A stretch of DNA of 64,000 nt from Skermanella pratensis (GTDB taxonomy: Bacteria; Pseudomonadota; Alphaproteobacteria; Azospirillales; Azospirillaceae): contig NZ_CP030265.1 in the NCBI RefSeq assembly GCF_008843145.1, positions 4,643,001 through 4,707,000 on the forward strand, given 5' to 3'. The notes beneath the pieces were generated by a model. That model was not told the origin of the DNA. It made no database searches and saw only the letters and a program-made list of their open reading frames with translations. This document shows, piece after piece, positions 36,671-44,415 of the stretch. Position numbers and translations under genes: made by a program. Position 1 is the stretch's first letter, and the number at the start of each line of letters is the position of its first letter.

Positions 36671-37474
36671 TCACGGCCGCAGCTTCCACCCCCGGCTGAT
36701 CAGCACGCCGCACGCGGCCCACAGCGCCGCCGCCGTCCCGGCGACCACCGCCAGCGACGCCAGGGGTGACGCCTCGGCCCCGCCCAGGAAGCCGTAGCGG
36801 AACCCCGAGATGGCGTGGAAGATCGGGTTGGCCTGGATGAGGGCCGGGAACGGTTCCGGCAAGGCTTCGGCCGGGACGAAGACGCCGGACAGGAAGGTCA
36901 GCGGCACCAGGACGAAGACGAAGGCAGCCGCCAGATGGTCCCACTTCTCGCACCACAGTCCGATCAGCACGCCGGCCAGCGACATCATCAGCGCGCCCAG
37001 CGCCGCGAAGGCGACCACCGCCCAGGGGGCAGCCATGGGCATCGGCCAGACCAGCAGGGTGCCGGCCAGCACAACCGTCCCGGTGACCAGGCCGCTCAGC
37101 GCTCCGGCCAGGGCATAGGCGGCGGTCATCTCGGCGGCGCCCAGCGGGGCCATCAGGATATCGCTGATGATGCCTTCCATCCGGTCGAACAGCAGGCTGA
37201 ACGCCGTCGTCTCGGCCGCGCGGAACAGCGCCGCCATCAGGACGAGGCCCGGCACCGCGAACGACAGGAGCGCGTCGCCCTCGTCCGTGCCGCGCTCCGG
37301 ACCCAGGGCGAAGAACAGGATGATGAAATAGACCAGGGTCTGGAAGGCGGGTGCCAGGACGGTCTCCAGCGCCTCCTTCAGGTAGCGGCTCAGCTCGCGG
37401 CGGAACAGCGTCCGCGCACCCATCCAATGGATGCGTCCGATCGCGCGGGGCCGCGGCCCCTGGAAACCCGACAT
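36671..37474 (-). CDS. ABC-2 type transporter permease
   Basis: A 267-residue permease. Seen: an N-terminal amphipathic segment with LFRRELSRYLKEALETVLAP, about six membrane helices, GIISDILMAPLGAAEMTAAY, and the ABC-2 C-terminal signature LTFLSGVFVPAEALPEPFPALIQANPIFHAI. It is clearly paralogous to the next gene, which starts 7 bases upstream and has the same length. Known: YadH-type permeases pair with a YadG ATPase to export lipid-linked or other substrates. No ATPase gene is adjacent, so it must be encoded elsewhere. Confidence 0.85.
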   Translation of the reverse strand: MSGFQGPRPRAIGRIHWMGARTLFRRELSRYLKEALETVLAPAFQTLVYFIILFFALGPERGTDEGDALLSFAVPGLVLMAALFRAAETTAFSLLFDRMEGIISDILMAPLGAAEMTAAYALAGALSGLVTGTVVLAGTLLVWPMPMAAPWAVVAFAALGALMMSLAGVLIGLWCEKWDHLAAAFVFVLVPLTFLSGVFVPAEALPEPFPALIQANPIFHAISGFRYGFLGGAEASPLASLAVVAGTAAALWAACGVLISRGWKLRP

Positions 37475-37481
37475 GACTCCA

Positions 37482-38285
37482 TCACGCCTTCAGCTTGTAC
37501 CCGGTGGACAGCATGCGCAGGAGCAGGACCGCAAGCGCCGCGTTGATGCCCAGCATGACCGCGACGCCGATCGCCAGGGTACCGTCGGACTGGCCGATGA
37601 AGCCGTAGCGGAACCCGTCGATCATGTAGAAGAACGGGTTGAAGTGCGCCAGCCACCAGAACGCCGGGGGCAGCCGATCGACCGAATAGAAGGTGCCGGA
37701 CAGGAAGGTCAGCGGCGTCACCACGAAGTTGGTGAAGGCCGCGATATGGTCGAACTTCTCCGACCAGATGCCCCCGATCATGCCGAGCTGGGCCAGCATC
37801 ATGGAGGCCATGAAGCCGTGGAACAGGATGAAGCCGGGGGAATGGAAGCCCAGCGGCACGAAGGACCAGATCGCCGCCCCGGTCACGACGCCGACCAGCA
37901 GGCCGCGGGTGATACCGCCGCCGACGAAGGCCACCGCCATCTCCATCGGGGACAGCGGCGGCATCAGGACGTCGACGATGTTGCCCTGGACCTTGGAGAT
38001 CACCACCGAGGAGGAGGTGTTGGCGAAGGCGTTCTGGGCCATCGCCATGACGATCAGGCCCGGCCCCAGGAACACCAGGAACGGCACGCTTCCCGCCATC
38101 CGCACGACGCCGCCCAGCGCCAGCGCGAAGACGGCGTAGAACAGCAGCGTCGTGACGACGGGGGCCGCGATGGTCTGGGTATAGACCTTGATGAACCGGT
38201 GCACCTCCCTCTGGTACAGGGTCCAAAGGCCGATCCAGTTGACGGTGCCGATATCGCGCGGCAAAGGCGGAAGATGGGTGCTCAT
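37482..38285 (-). CDS. ABC-2 type transporter permease (paralogue)
   Basis: A 267-residue permease. Seen: WTLYQREVHRFIKVYTQTIAAPVV near the start, about six helices, SKVQGNIVDVLMPPLSPMEM and the ABC-2 core TPLTFLSGTFYSVDRLPPAFWWLAHFNP split over the last third. It and the gene at 36671 look like a tandem duplication that diverged, so they may form a heterodimer. It is the upstream gene of the two. The arrangement without an ATPase is unusual for this class. Confidence 0.85.
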   Translation of the reverse strand: MSTHLPPLPRDIGTVNWIGLWTLYQREVHRFIKVYTQTIAAPVVTTLLFYAVFALALGGVVRMAGSVPFLVFLGPGLIVMAMAQNAFANTSSSVVISKVQGNIVDVLMPPLSPMEMAVAFVGGGITRGLLVGVVTGAAIWSFVPLGFHSPGFILFHGFMASMMLAQLGMIGGIWSEKFDHIAAFTNFVVTPLTFLSGTFYSVDRLPPAFWWLAHFNPFFYMIDGFRYGFIGQSDGTLAIGVAVMLGINAALAVLLLRMLSTGYKLKA

Positions 38286-38407
38286 GATGCCCTTCAGCTA
38301 AGTGCGCGCACCCTAATGTGAAGCGTACGCATGGCACAATTGCCGAGAGCGAATGGCTGGTGGGCGGCGTTGCCGCACCCCGGGCGTCATCGCACCGCAC
38401 GGCGGCG

Positions 38408-39865
38408 TCAGGCCCGAAGCTGGCGGACGAAGTCGTGGACCTGCCCGTCCAGCCCCTCGACCTCGGTCATCAGGTCGTTGGCGAAGCTGCGCACCCGCCC
38501 CGCCCCGTCGCCGGTATGGTCGGCGCCGCGGCCCACGCCCTGTATGCCCTGGGCGGCGGCGGCGACGCCGGAGGCGACCAGCTGGGCCGTGGCCGCGATC
38601 TCGCGCGTGGCCGCACTCTGCTCCTCCACGGCGGAGGCGATGGTCGAGGTCACCTCGTCGATCGAGGAAACGGCGCCCGTGATCCGGCCGATGGCTTCGA
38701 CGGCCGACCGGGTCGCCTCCTGGATCTCGCCGATGCGGGCGGCGATCTCGACGGTCGCATTCTCGGTCTGGCCGGCCAATCCCTTGACCTCCGCCGCGAC
38801 GATGGCGAAGCCCCGGCCGGCTTCCCCGGCCCGCGCCGCCTCGATCGTGGCGTTCAGCGCCAGCAGGTTGGTCTGGGACGCGATCGCCTGGATCAGCCTG
38901 ACCACGTTGCCGACCTGGTCGGCGCCGCGGGAAAGCGCCTCGACGGCGACCGTGACGGAGCGGGCCTGCTGGCTCGCGTCGTCGGTCATGCGCGACGCGC
39001 CGGCGATCTGCCGGCTGATCTCGCCGATCGAGGCGGTCAGCTCGTCGCTCGCGGTTGCAACGCTCTGGACACCGGCGGACACCTCCTCCGCGGAGGACGC
39101 GGACGTTCCGGCATCGGTGCGGGTCTCTTCCGCAGTGCGGGCCAGCGCCTCGGCCTCCTGCCGGACCTGCTCGGACACCTGGCGGAGGTTTGCCGTAACG
39201 CTGCCCACGCCTTGCTCGAAGGCGGCGGCCAGGGTCATCATGTCGTCGCGCCGGCGGCGCTCGGAGGCCTGCCGTTCCTCCTCGCGGCCCGCGGCCAGCC
39301 GCTCGTTCTCGGCCTGGGCGCGGTGGACCTCCTCAAGCGCCGTTTCCGACTTTTGCAGCGCCTGGCCGAGCCAGCCTACCATCCAGACCAGCACGCCGGT
39401 TTCCAGGACGACGATCACCGCATGGAGCACGACGCGCCAGAAATCGCCGCCGCCCGGAAACACGGCGGCCGGCGTCGCGAAGTTGAGGACCAGGTGATGA
39501 ACGGCGGTGGCGCCTGCTCCCACCAGAATGGTCGCCGGGCAGGCGAAACCGGCAAGGATCGCGAGAGCCGCGAAATAATACATATGCATGTCGATCTGCC
39601 AGGCGGAATCTCGCATGTGGTAGACCAGGGCGGACACGGTCATCACGAACGCGATCGCGATGACGCCGCGCGCCGACAGGCCGGCGGGATCCCGCCAGAC
39701 GGCGAGGCTGGCGCATAGCGCGGCGAAACCGGCCAGCGTCACTGCCCCGACCGTGTCGCCGCCGGGAGAAAGCCATCCCATGGCGAGGATCAGGGGGACG
39801 TGCGACCACAACAGGGCGACGGAGAACAGCGCCATGTTCCGGCGCTGACGCATCAAACCATTCAT
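38408..39865 (-). CDS. Methyl-accepting chemotaxis protein with multi-helix membrane sensor
   Basis: About 485 residues. Seen: an N-terminal block of about six membrane helices (to about residue 180) rather than a periplasmic loop, with His residues inside helices (DMHMYYFA and HHLVLNF); a coiled coil; and the MCP signalling hairpin [21 protein letters not shown]-type tip followed by [16 protein letters not shown]. No HAMP is obvious. Known: such receptors steer motility through CheA/CheW. The start at 39865 overlaps the stop of the small upstream gene as ATGA, which supports it over a GTG nine codons earlier. The His-rich membrane sensor suggests redox or gas sensing, as inference. Confidence 0.87.
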   Translation of the reverse strand: MNGLMRQRRNMALFSVALLWSHVPLILAMGWLSPGGDTVGAVTLAGFAALCASLAVWRDPAGLSARGVIAIAFVMTVSALVYHMRDSAWQIDMHMYYFAALAILAGFACPATILVGAGATAVHHLVLNFATPAAVFPGGGDFWRVVLHAVIVVLETGVLVWMVGWLGQALQKSETALEEVHRAQAENERLAAGREEERQASERRRRDDMMTLAAAFEQGVGSVTANLRQVSEQVRQEAEALARTAEETRTDAGTSASSAEEVSAGVQSVATASDELTASIGEISRQIAGASRMTDDASQQARSVTVAVEALSRGADQVGNVVRLIQAIASQTNLLALNATIEAARAGEAGRGFAIVAAEVKGLAGQTENATVEIAARIGEIQEATRSAVEAIGRITGAVSSIDEVTSTIASAVEEQSAATREIAATAQLVASGVAAAAQGIQGVGRGADHTGDGAGRVRSFANDLMTEVEGLDGQVHDFVRQLRA

Positions 39866-40176
39866 TTTGCAGAGACATCCGCAGGCAGGCACCCGGACAT
39901 TGCGCGCGCGTCCAGGAGCAGATAAGCATCGTCCGGATGCCGGGGATTATCCAGGGCATCCGGGCGCGCGATGATGATGAAGGATCGGGGCGCCGCGACC
40001 GGCTGCCAGCCGGCTTCGGACACCCGGGACACGGCGTCGGTGACGGCGGTTCGGGGATCGAACACGACCATCACGGCATGGCCGGACCTGGGCGACAAGG
40101 TCAGGACGCCGCTGACGACCAAGCCGCCGATGAAGAGGGCGCAAGCCGGAAGCAGTTCCGTCGTCCGACGATCCAT
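39862..40176 (-). CDS. Small membrane-anchored hypothetical protein coupled to the MCP
   Basis: A 104-residue protein. Seen: one N-terminal membrane helix (about residues 8-26) and a small periplasmic part with [22 protein letters not shown] and an [14 protein letters not shown] strand. Its stop overlaps the MCP start as ATGA, so the two are made together and the protein may act as an accessory to the receptor. I do not recognise the family. The ATG at 40176 has no strong ribosome binding site. Confidence 0.65.
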   Translation of the reverse strand: MDRRTTELLPACALFIGGLVVSGVLTLSPRSGHAVMVVFDPRTAVTDAVSRVSEAGWQPVAAPRSFIIIARPDALDNPRHPDDAYLLLDARAMSGCLPADVSAK

Positions 40177-40332
40177 GACCGCGACAGCCCGAATTGGAGG
40201 AGAAGGAAACTAAAGATCTCACCTGGAAAAAGTAGAGTAATTCGCCGCGATTAACATGACATTTTAGACATATGCCTGTTGACCGATCCGGATCCGACGT
40301 TCGGGTGGCCCACAGCGACAGGAGCATCGATC

Positions 40333-40911
40333 ATGTCTTCCACCCCAGTCCCTACCCAGCCGGGGCGGCGGCAGCAGCCGAAGCCGGTCACCGCCCAGTA
40401 CCTGGAGAACGCGGCGCTCTACTATCTCCAGCGTTTCTCCAGTTCGTCGGCCAACCTGCGCCGGGTCCTGATGGGCAAGGTGGAGCGGTCGGCGCGTGCC
40501 CATGGGACCGACCGGGCCGAGGGCGCCGCCCTGGTCGAGGCACTGATCGAGCGCTACCAGCGCAGCGGCCTGCTGGACGACAAGGCCTATGCCGAAGCCA
40601 AGGCGGCGAGCCTGCACCGGCGCGGCACCTCGACGCGGGCGATCCGCGGGAAGCTGTCGCTGAAAGGCGTCGGAGGCGACGAGATCGCGGCCGCCCTCGA
40701 AAGCGTCGATGAGGAAACCCCCGGCGATACCGAGCTGGCGGCGGCGGTGGCGCTGGCCCGGCGGCGGCGGCTCGGCCCGTTCCGCCGGATCGCCCGCGAG
40801 GAGCACCGGGACAAGGACATGGCGGCCCTGGGCCGCGCCGGCTTCGGCTACCAGATCGCCCGAAGGGTGGTGGACGCGGAAGACCCCGATGCCATTCAGA
40901 CGGAAGACTGA
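40333..40911 (+). CDS. recX: Regulatory protein RecX
   Basis: A 192-residue protein. Seen: three-helix repeats of the RecX family, AQYLENAALYYLQRFSSSSANLRRVL, LVEALIERYQRSGLLDDKAYAEAK and RGTSTRAIRGKLSLKGVG, with a C-terminal FGYQIARRVVDAED. Known: binds RecA filaments and limits recombination and SOS signalling. AGGAG lies eight bases before the ATG at 40333; a start 18 codons upstream is less likely. No recA is adjacent. An AT-rich spacer follows. Confidence 0.9.
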   Translation: MSSTPVPTQPGRRQQPKPVTAQYLENAALYYLQRFSSSSANLRRVLMGKVERSARAHGTDRAEGAALVEALIERYQRSGLLDDKAYAEAKAASLHRRGTSTRAIRGKLSLKGVGGDEIAAALESVDEETPGDTELAAAVALARRRRLGPFRRIAREEHRDKDMAALGRAGFGYQIARRVVDAEDPDAIQTED

Positions 40912-40975
40912 GATATAATATATTTTTAGAATGATTTTATTATTGCACCGCAACTGATAAGTTCTATCGTAAGGG
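40912..40975. other. AT-rich island
   Basis: Directly after recX about 60 bases are dominated by A and T (GATATAATATATTTTTAG and more), in strong contrast to the rest of the window. I see no hairpin. It may be a promoter for the response regulator at 41086, since TATAAT-like matches occur. Confidence 0.4.
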
Positions 40976-41085
40976 GTACGGCGATCGGAGTTCCGGGAGT
41001 CCGTGCCGGCCACGGACCGGCGATCGACCGACGACGGAATCGACGACGAAGGTGCCGGCACGATGTCTATAGTCCGCGGGGGGCC

Positions 41086-42111
41086 ATGGCCCGCGAAGAC
41101 GGCATTCCCACCGACATACCGTCGGACGTGCGCGTGGTCGTGGCGGAGGATGACCGGGGCACCCGCCTGGTCCTGCGCGGCTTGCTGAGGTCGCTCGGCG
41201 TCCGGGACTTCCAGGAGTGCGCCAACGGGGCGGAGGCGTTCGTGCAGATCAAGCGCTCCGCGCCGGACATCCTGATTTCCGATTGGGAAATGCCGGAGGT
41301 CTCGGGCATCGCCCTGACGCGGCTGGTGCGCAACCATCCCGACAGCCCCAATCCCCTGATGCCGGTGATCATGCTGACCAGCCACAGCAACCATCAGCTG
41401 GTCGAGCGGGCGCGCGACGCCGGGGTGACGGCCTTCCTGGCGAAGCCGGTGTCGCGCAAGGCGCTGGCCGCCCGCTTGGAAGCGGCGGTCCACCGGTCGC
41501 GCTGCTACGTGCTGACCCGCCGGTTCTTCGGGCCCGACCGCCGCCGCGCCCAGGCCTGGGCGGCATCGGCGGCGAAGCCGCTCGCGGCCGGCCAGCCGCC
41601 GGAGGGAAGGAGCCGGCCGCCGAACCCCGACCTGGACGCGACGGGAGACGCTTTCCTGATCGATCCGGCGCCGCTGGCCGCCGCGGCCGGCATGCCGCCG
41701 GGACTGGTGCGGCCGTCGCCGCTGTCCCGGACCATCCTCACCCGCGTGCGCGCCAAGCGGATCGACCTGGTGGCGGCCGACCGAAGCCGGCTGGAGATCG
41801 TCCGCGACGGTTTGCTGAAGAGCGGCAACCCGGAGCGGCTAGCCGCCGCGCTGATCGACACCGTGGACCAGATCCGCCAGAGCGTCGGCCTGAGCCACCC
41901 GCTGGTGCAGCGGGTCTGGTCCTCCCTGTCGGCGATCCGCGACCGGGTGGACCCGGCCGACATCCGCTCGCTCGACATCCTGCACCTGCATGCCCACACG
42001 ATCGAGCGCCTGCTGGACCTGGCCGGCCAGCCGGACCGCCGCCTCGCGGAGACGACGGTGGCCGAGCTGGAGACGGCGGTCGCCAAGCTGTTCCCCCCGC
42101 TGCGGGAATGA
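41086..42111 (+). CDS. Response regulator with unassigned helical C-terminal domain
   Basis: A 341-residue protein. Seen: a CheY-like receiver at residues 15-135 with acidic E21-D22-D23, phospho-acceptor D66 in ILISDWEMPEVSG, Thr98 in MLTSHS and K120 in FLAKPVS. After a Pro-rich linker comes a helical domain of about 150 residues (TVDQIRQSVGLSHPLVQRVWSSL, LDILHLHAHTIERLLDLAG) that matches no DNA-binding family I know. It is an orphan regulator with no kinase beside it. Output probably works through protein contact. Start at the ATG at 41086. Confidence 0.8.
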   Translation: MAREDGIPTDIPSDVRVVVAEDDRGTRLVLRGLLRSLGVRDFQECANGAEAFVQIKRSAPDILISDWEMPEVSGIALTRLVRNHPDSPNPLMPVIMLTSHSNHQLVERARDAGVTAFLAKPVSRKALAARLEAAVHRSRCYVLTRRFFGPDRRRAQAWAASAAKPLAAGQPPEGRSRPPNPDLDATGDAFLIDPAPLAAAAGMPPGLVRPSPLSRTILTRVRAKRIDLVAADRSRLEIVRDGLLKSGNPERLAAALIDTVDQIRQSVGLSHPLVQRVWSSLSAIRDRVDPADIRSLDILHLHAHTIERLLDLAGQPDRRLAETTVAELETAVAKLFPPLRE

Positions 42112-42122
42112 GGGCGCGGGAC

Positions 42123-42404
42123 TCAGGCGGAGCGGCGCCGATCGACCCCGCCGGGGTGGCGGATCTGGAAGCGGCGGTAGGTCTCCACCATCGGTTCGCA
42201 GCGGGCGGCATCGCCGTGGCGCATCGCGCGGGTCAGGTTGTCGCGCATCATCTGCCGGATCGCCGGCGGTCCCCAGGGGCGGTCGAGAAGCGTGTGGCCC
42301 TTGGCGAGGGCGACCACGAATCCGAGCCGCTCGTGACGGGAGATTTCCTCTATCTCTTCGGGCAACAGGTCGGTGAATGCGATACAGTCGTTGAGCGTCA
42401 GCAC
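42123..42404 (-). CDS. Hypothetical protein
   Basis: A 93-residue soluble protein. Seen: LTLNDCIAFTDLLPEEIEEISRHE and LAKGHTLLDRPWGPPAI, then a charged helical end. The start is a GTG at 42404 with GGGAGG six bases upstream. I have seen such short proteins annotated as hypothetical in Rhodospirillales; function unknown. It converges on the response regulator gene. Confidence 0.6.
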   Translation of the reverse strand: MLTLNDCIAFTDLLPEEIEEISRHERLGFVVALAKGHTLLDRPWGPPAIRQMMRDNLTRAMRHGDAARCEPMVETYRRFQIRHPGGVDRRRSA

Positions 42405-42460
42405 TGGTGCCTCCCATGGATCGGCGGGAGAGGCGATTGGTCGGCGGGGCATGCTGCCCA

Positions 42461-42485
42461 TGGATATCCGATAGATGGATATCCG
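42461..42485. repeat. TGGATATCCG direct repeat with 15-bp period
   Basis: TGGATATCCG occurs at 42461 and at 42476. Each copy contains the palindrome GGATATCC. It lies between two hypothetical genes and could be an operator or a chance tandem duplication. Confidence 0.5.
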
Positions 42486-42684
42486 GTCAGTGGCGGACAT
42501 GCCGGGAACGGTCAACCGCGGGCGGTCCCATGTTTCTATTCCCCGGATGTCGGGCGGCTCCATGTTCTTGGTTCATTATCCGGCCCTGCTGGCCGAAGCC
42601 GTCCTACGCCATAATTAGGCACCCGAATGGGTAGTGCTTTCCACAATCGGCTCGAATATGCGTTAAACTGCCGCAGGCCGGGCC

Positions 42685-43086
42685 ATGACGGATAGACAGG
42701 CCGACAGCGATCGCTTCGTCGTGCAGCGGGCTGCCGGCAAGAAGTGGGAGACGGTGACGGTCCACGGCAGCCAGGGCGAAGGATCGGCCGGTTTCGCCGC
42801 CGCGGTGCGGGCGGCGCCCCGGTCGTTCCTGCGGCTGATCCGGCTGCGCGCCGATCCCGAGGCGCGGGGCGAGGTCTATGACTGGACGCTGGTCAGCCTG
42901 CACGACCCCCGCCGCGACGCGGTCCCGCCGGCCGCCCCGGGCCGGAAGCCGGGCCGGCGGGGGAAGCCGGCGAAGTCCGGGGGCGCGGAGCGGGTCCGCG
43001 CCCCCGTCAGGCTCTACGCCGTGCTGTTCCTCGCCGGCGCGGCGCTCGTCCTGCTGTGGCTTCTGGCAGGCGGACGTCCCCGATAG
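42685..43086 (+). CDS. Hypothetical protein with C-terminal membrane anchor
   Basis: A 133-residue protein. Seen: a soluble N-terminal domain with FVVQRAAGKKWETVTVHGSQ, a basic Pro/Gly/Lys linker, and a single membrane helix at about residues 109-129 (LYAVLFLAGAALVLLWLLAG). The topology suggests a tail-anchored cytoplasmic domain. The family is not recognised. It ends 18 bases from the convergent binding-protein gene. Confidence 0.6.
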   Translation: MTDRQADSDRFVVQRAAGKKWETVTVHGSQGEGSAGFAAAVRAAPRSFLRLIRLRADPEARGEVYDWTLVSLHDPRRDAVPPAAPGRKPGRRGKPAKSGGAERVRAPVRLYAVLFLAGAALVLLWLLAGGRPR

Positions 43087-43104
43087 GCCGGCCTCGCGGA
43101 CTTT

Positions 43105-44337
43105 CTATTTCTTGACCAGCGGGCACTGGCTCTGGGCCAGCGGCAGATAGGCCTCGGTGCCGGAGATGGTCCGAACGATCTCGTAATAGTCCCACGGCTT
43201 CTTGCTGTCCGACGGGGCCTTGACCCGCGCCAGGTACATGTCGTGGACCATCCGGCCGTCTTCGCGCACATCCCCGTTGCGGGCGAACATGTCCTTGATC
43301 GGCAGTTCCTTCATCTTGGCCGCGACCACCTTGCCCTCGTCGGTGCCGGCCGCGTCGATCGCCTTGAGATAGTGCATGACCGAGGAATAGACGCCCGCCT
43401 GGACCATGTTGGGCATGCGGTCCATGCGCTCGAAATAGCGCTGCGACCAGGCCCGCGCCTCGTCGTCCATGTCCCAGTAGAAACCCGTCGTCAGCACCAG
43501 CCCCTGCGCCGTCTCCAGCCCGAGGGAGTGGACGTCGCTGAGCACCAGCAGCAGGCCGGCGAGCTGCTGGCCGCCCTGGACGATGCCGAACTCCGCCGCC
43601 TGCTTGATCGCGGTCGTGGTGTCCGTCCCGGCGTTGGCGAGCCCGACCACCTGGGCGCCCGACCCCTGCGCCTGGAGCAGGAAGGAGGAGAAGTCCGCCG
43701 TGTTGAGGGGATGACGGACGGCGCCCAGCACCTCGCCGCCGGCCGCCTTGACGACCTCGCCGACATCCTTCTCCAGCGCATAGCCGAAGGCGTAGTCCGC
43801 GGTCAGGAAGTACCAGCTCTTGCCGCCCTCCTGCACCACCGCCTTGCCGGTGCCGTTGGCCAGCGCCACGGTGTCGTAGGCCCAGTGGAAGCCGGTCGGC
43901 GAGCAGGCGTCGCCGGTCAGGCGCGAGGTCGCGGCCCCCGAGGTCAGGGTGACGCGGCCGGTCTGCTTGCCGATCTCCTGGACCGCCAGCGCCACCGACG
44001 AGGTTGTCAGGTCGGCGATGGCGTCGACATTCTCGCGGTCGAACCACTGGCGCGCGATGTTGGAACCGATGTCGGGCTTGTTCTGGTGGTCGGCCGACAG
44101 GATCTCGATAGGCTTGCCCAGCACCTTGCCGCCGAAATCCTCGACCGCCATCTGGGCCGCGATCACCGAGCCGCGCCCGCCGAAATCGGCGTAGAGGCCG
44201 GACTGGTCGTTCAGCACGCCGATCCTGACCGTATCCGCCGAGACCTGGGCTCCCGCCTGCCCTGCCGACAGCGCCATGGCGCCGGTCGCGAGCGCCCCGG
44301 CAAGCACCCTGGACAGCGTCTTGTTCGTTGACTTCAT
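43105..44337 (-). CDS. Branched-chain amino-acid-type ABC transporter substrate-binding protein
   Basis: A 410-residue periplasmic protein. Seen: a signal peptide ending AGQAGAQVSADT, then the Peripla_BP_6 pattern with VRIGVLNDQSGLYADFGGRGS, ADHQNKPDIGSNIARQW, VDAIADLTTSSVALAVQEIG and YYEIVRTISGTEAY. Known relatives bind branched-chain amino acids, amides or urea. There are no livH/M/G/F genes adjacent, so this is an orphan binding protein, perhaps recruiting a distant transporter. It lies 78 bases from the hybrid-kinase stop. Confidence 0.88.
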   Translation of the reverse strand: MKSTNKTLSRVLAGALATGAMALSAGQAGAQVSADTVRIGVLNDQSGLYADFGGRGSVIAAQMAVEDFGGKVLGKPIEILSADHQNKPDIGSNIARQWFDRENVDAIADLTTSSVALAVQEIGKQTGRVTLTSGAATSRLTGDACSPTGFHWAYDTVALANGTGKAVVQEGGKSWYFLTADYAFGYALEKDVGEVVKAAGGEVLGAVRHPLNTADFSSFLLQAQGSGAQVVGLANAGTDTTTAIKQAAEFGIVQGGQQLAGLLLVLSDVHSLGLETAQGLVLTTGFYWDMDDEARAWSQRYFERMDRMPNMVQAGVYSSVMHYLKAIDAAGTDEGKVVAAKMKELPIKDMFARNGDVREDGRMVHDMYLARVKAPSDSKKPWDYYEIVRTISGTEAYLPLAQSQCPLVKK

Positions 44338-44415
44338 TTGGTTTCCTCCCGTCTTCGACTCCGTTCCTTGAAGACCGGGCGGGCTTTGGTGTCAACTGAT
44401 CCTTGGGAGAAATCG

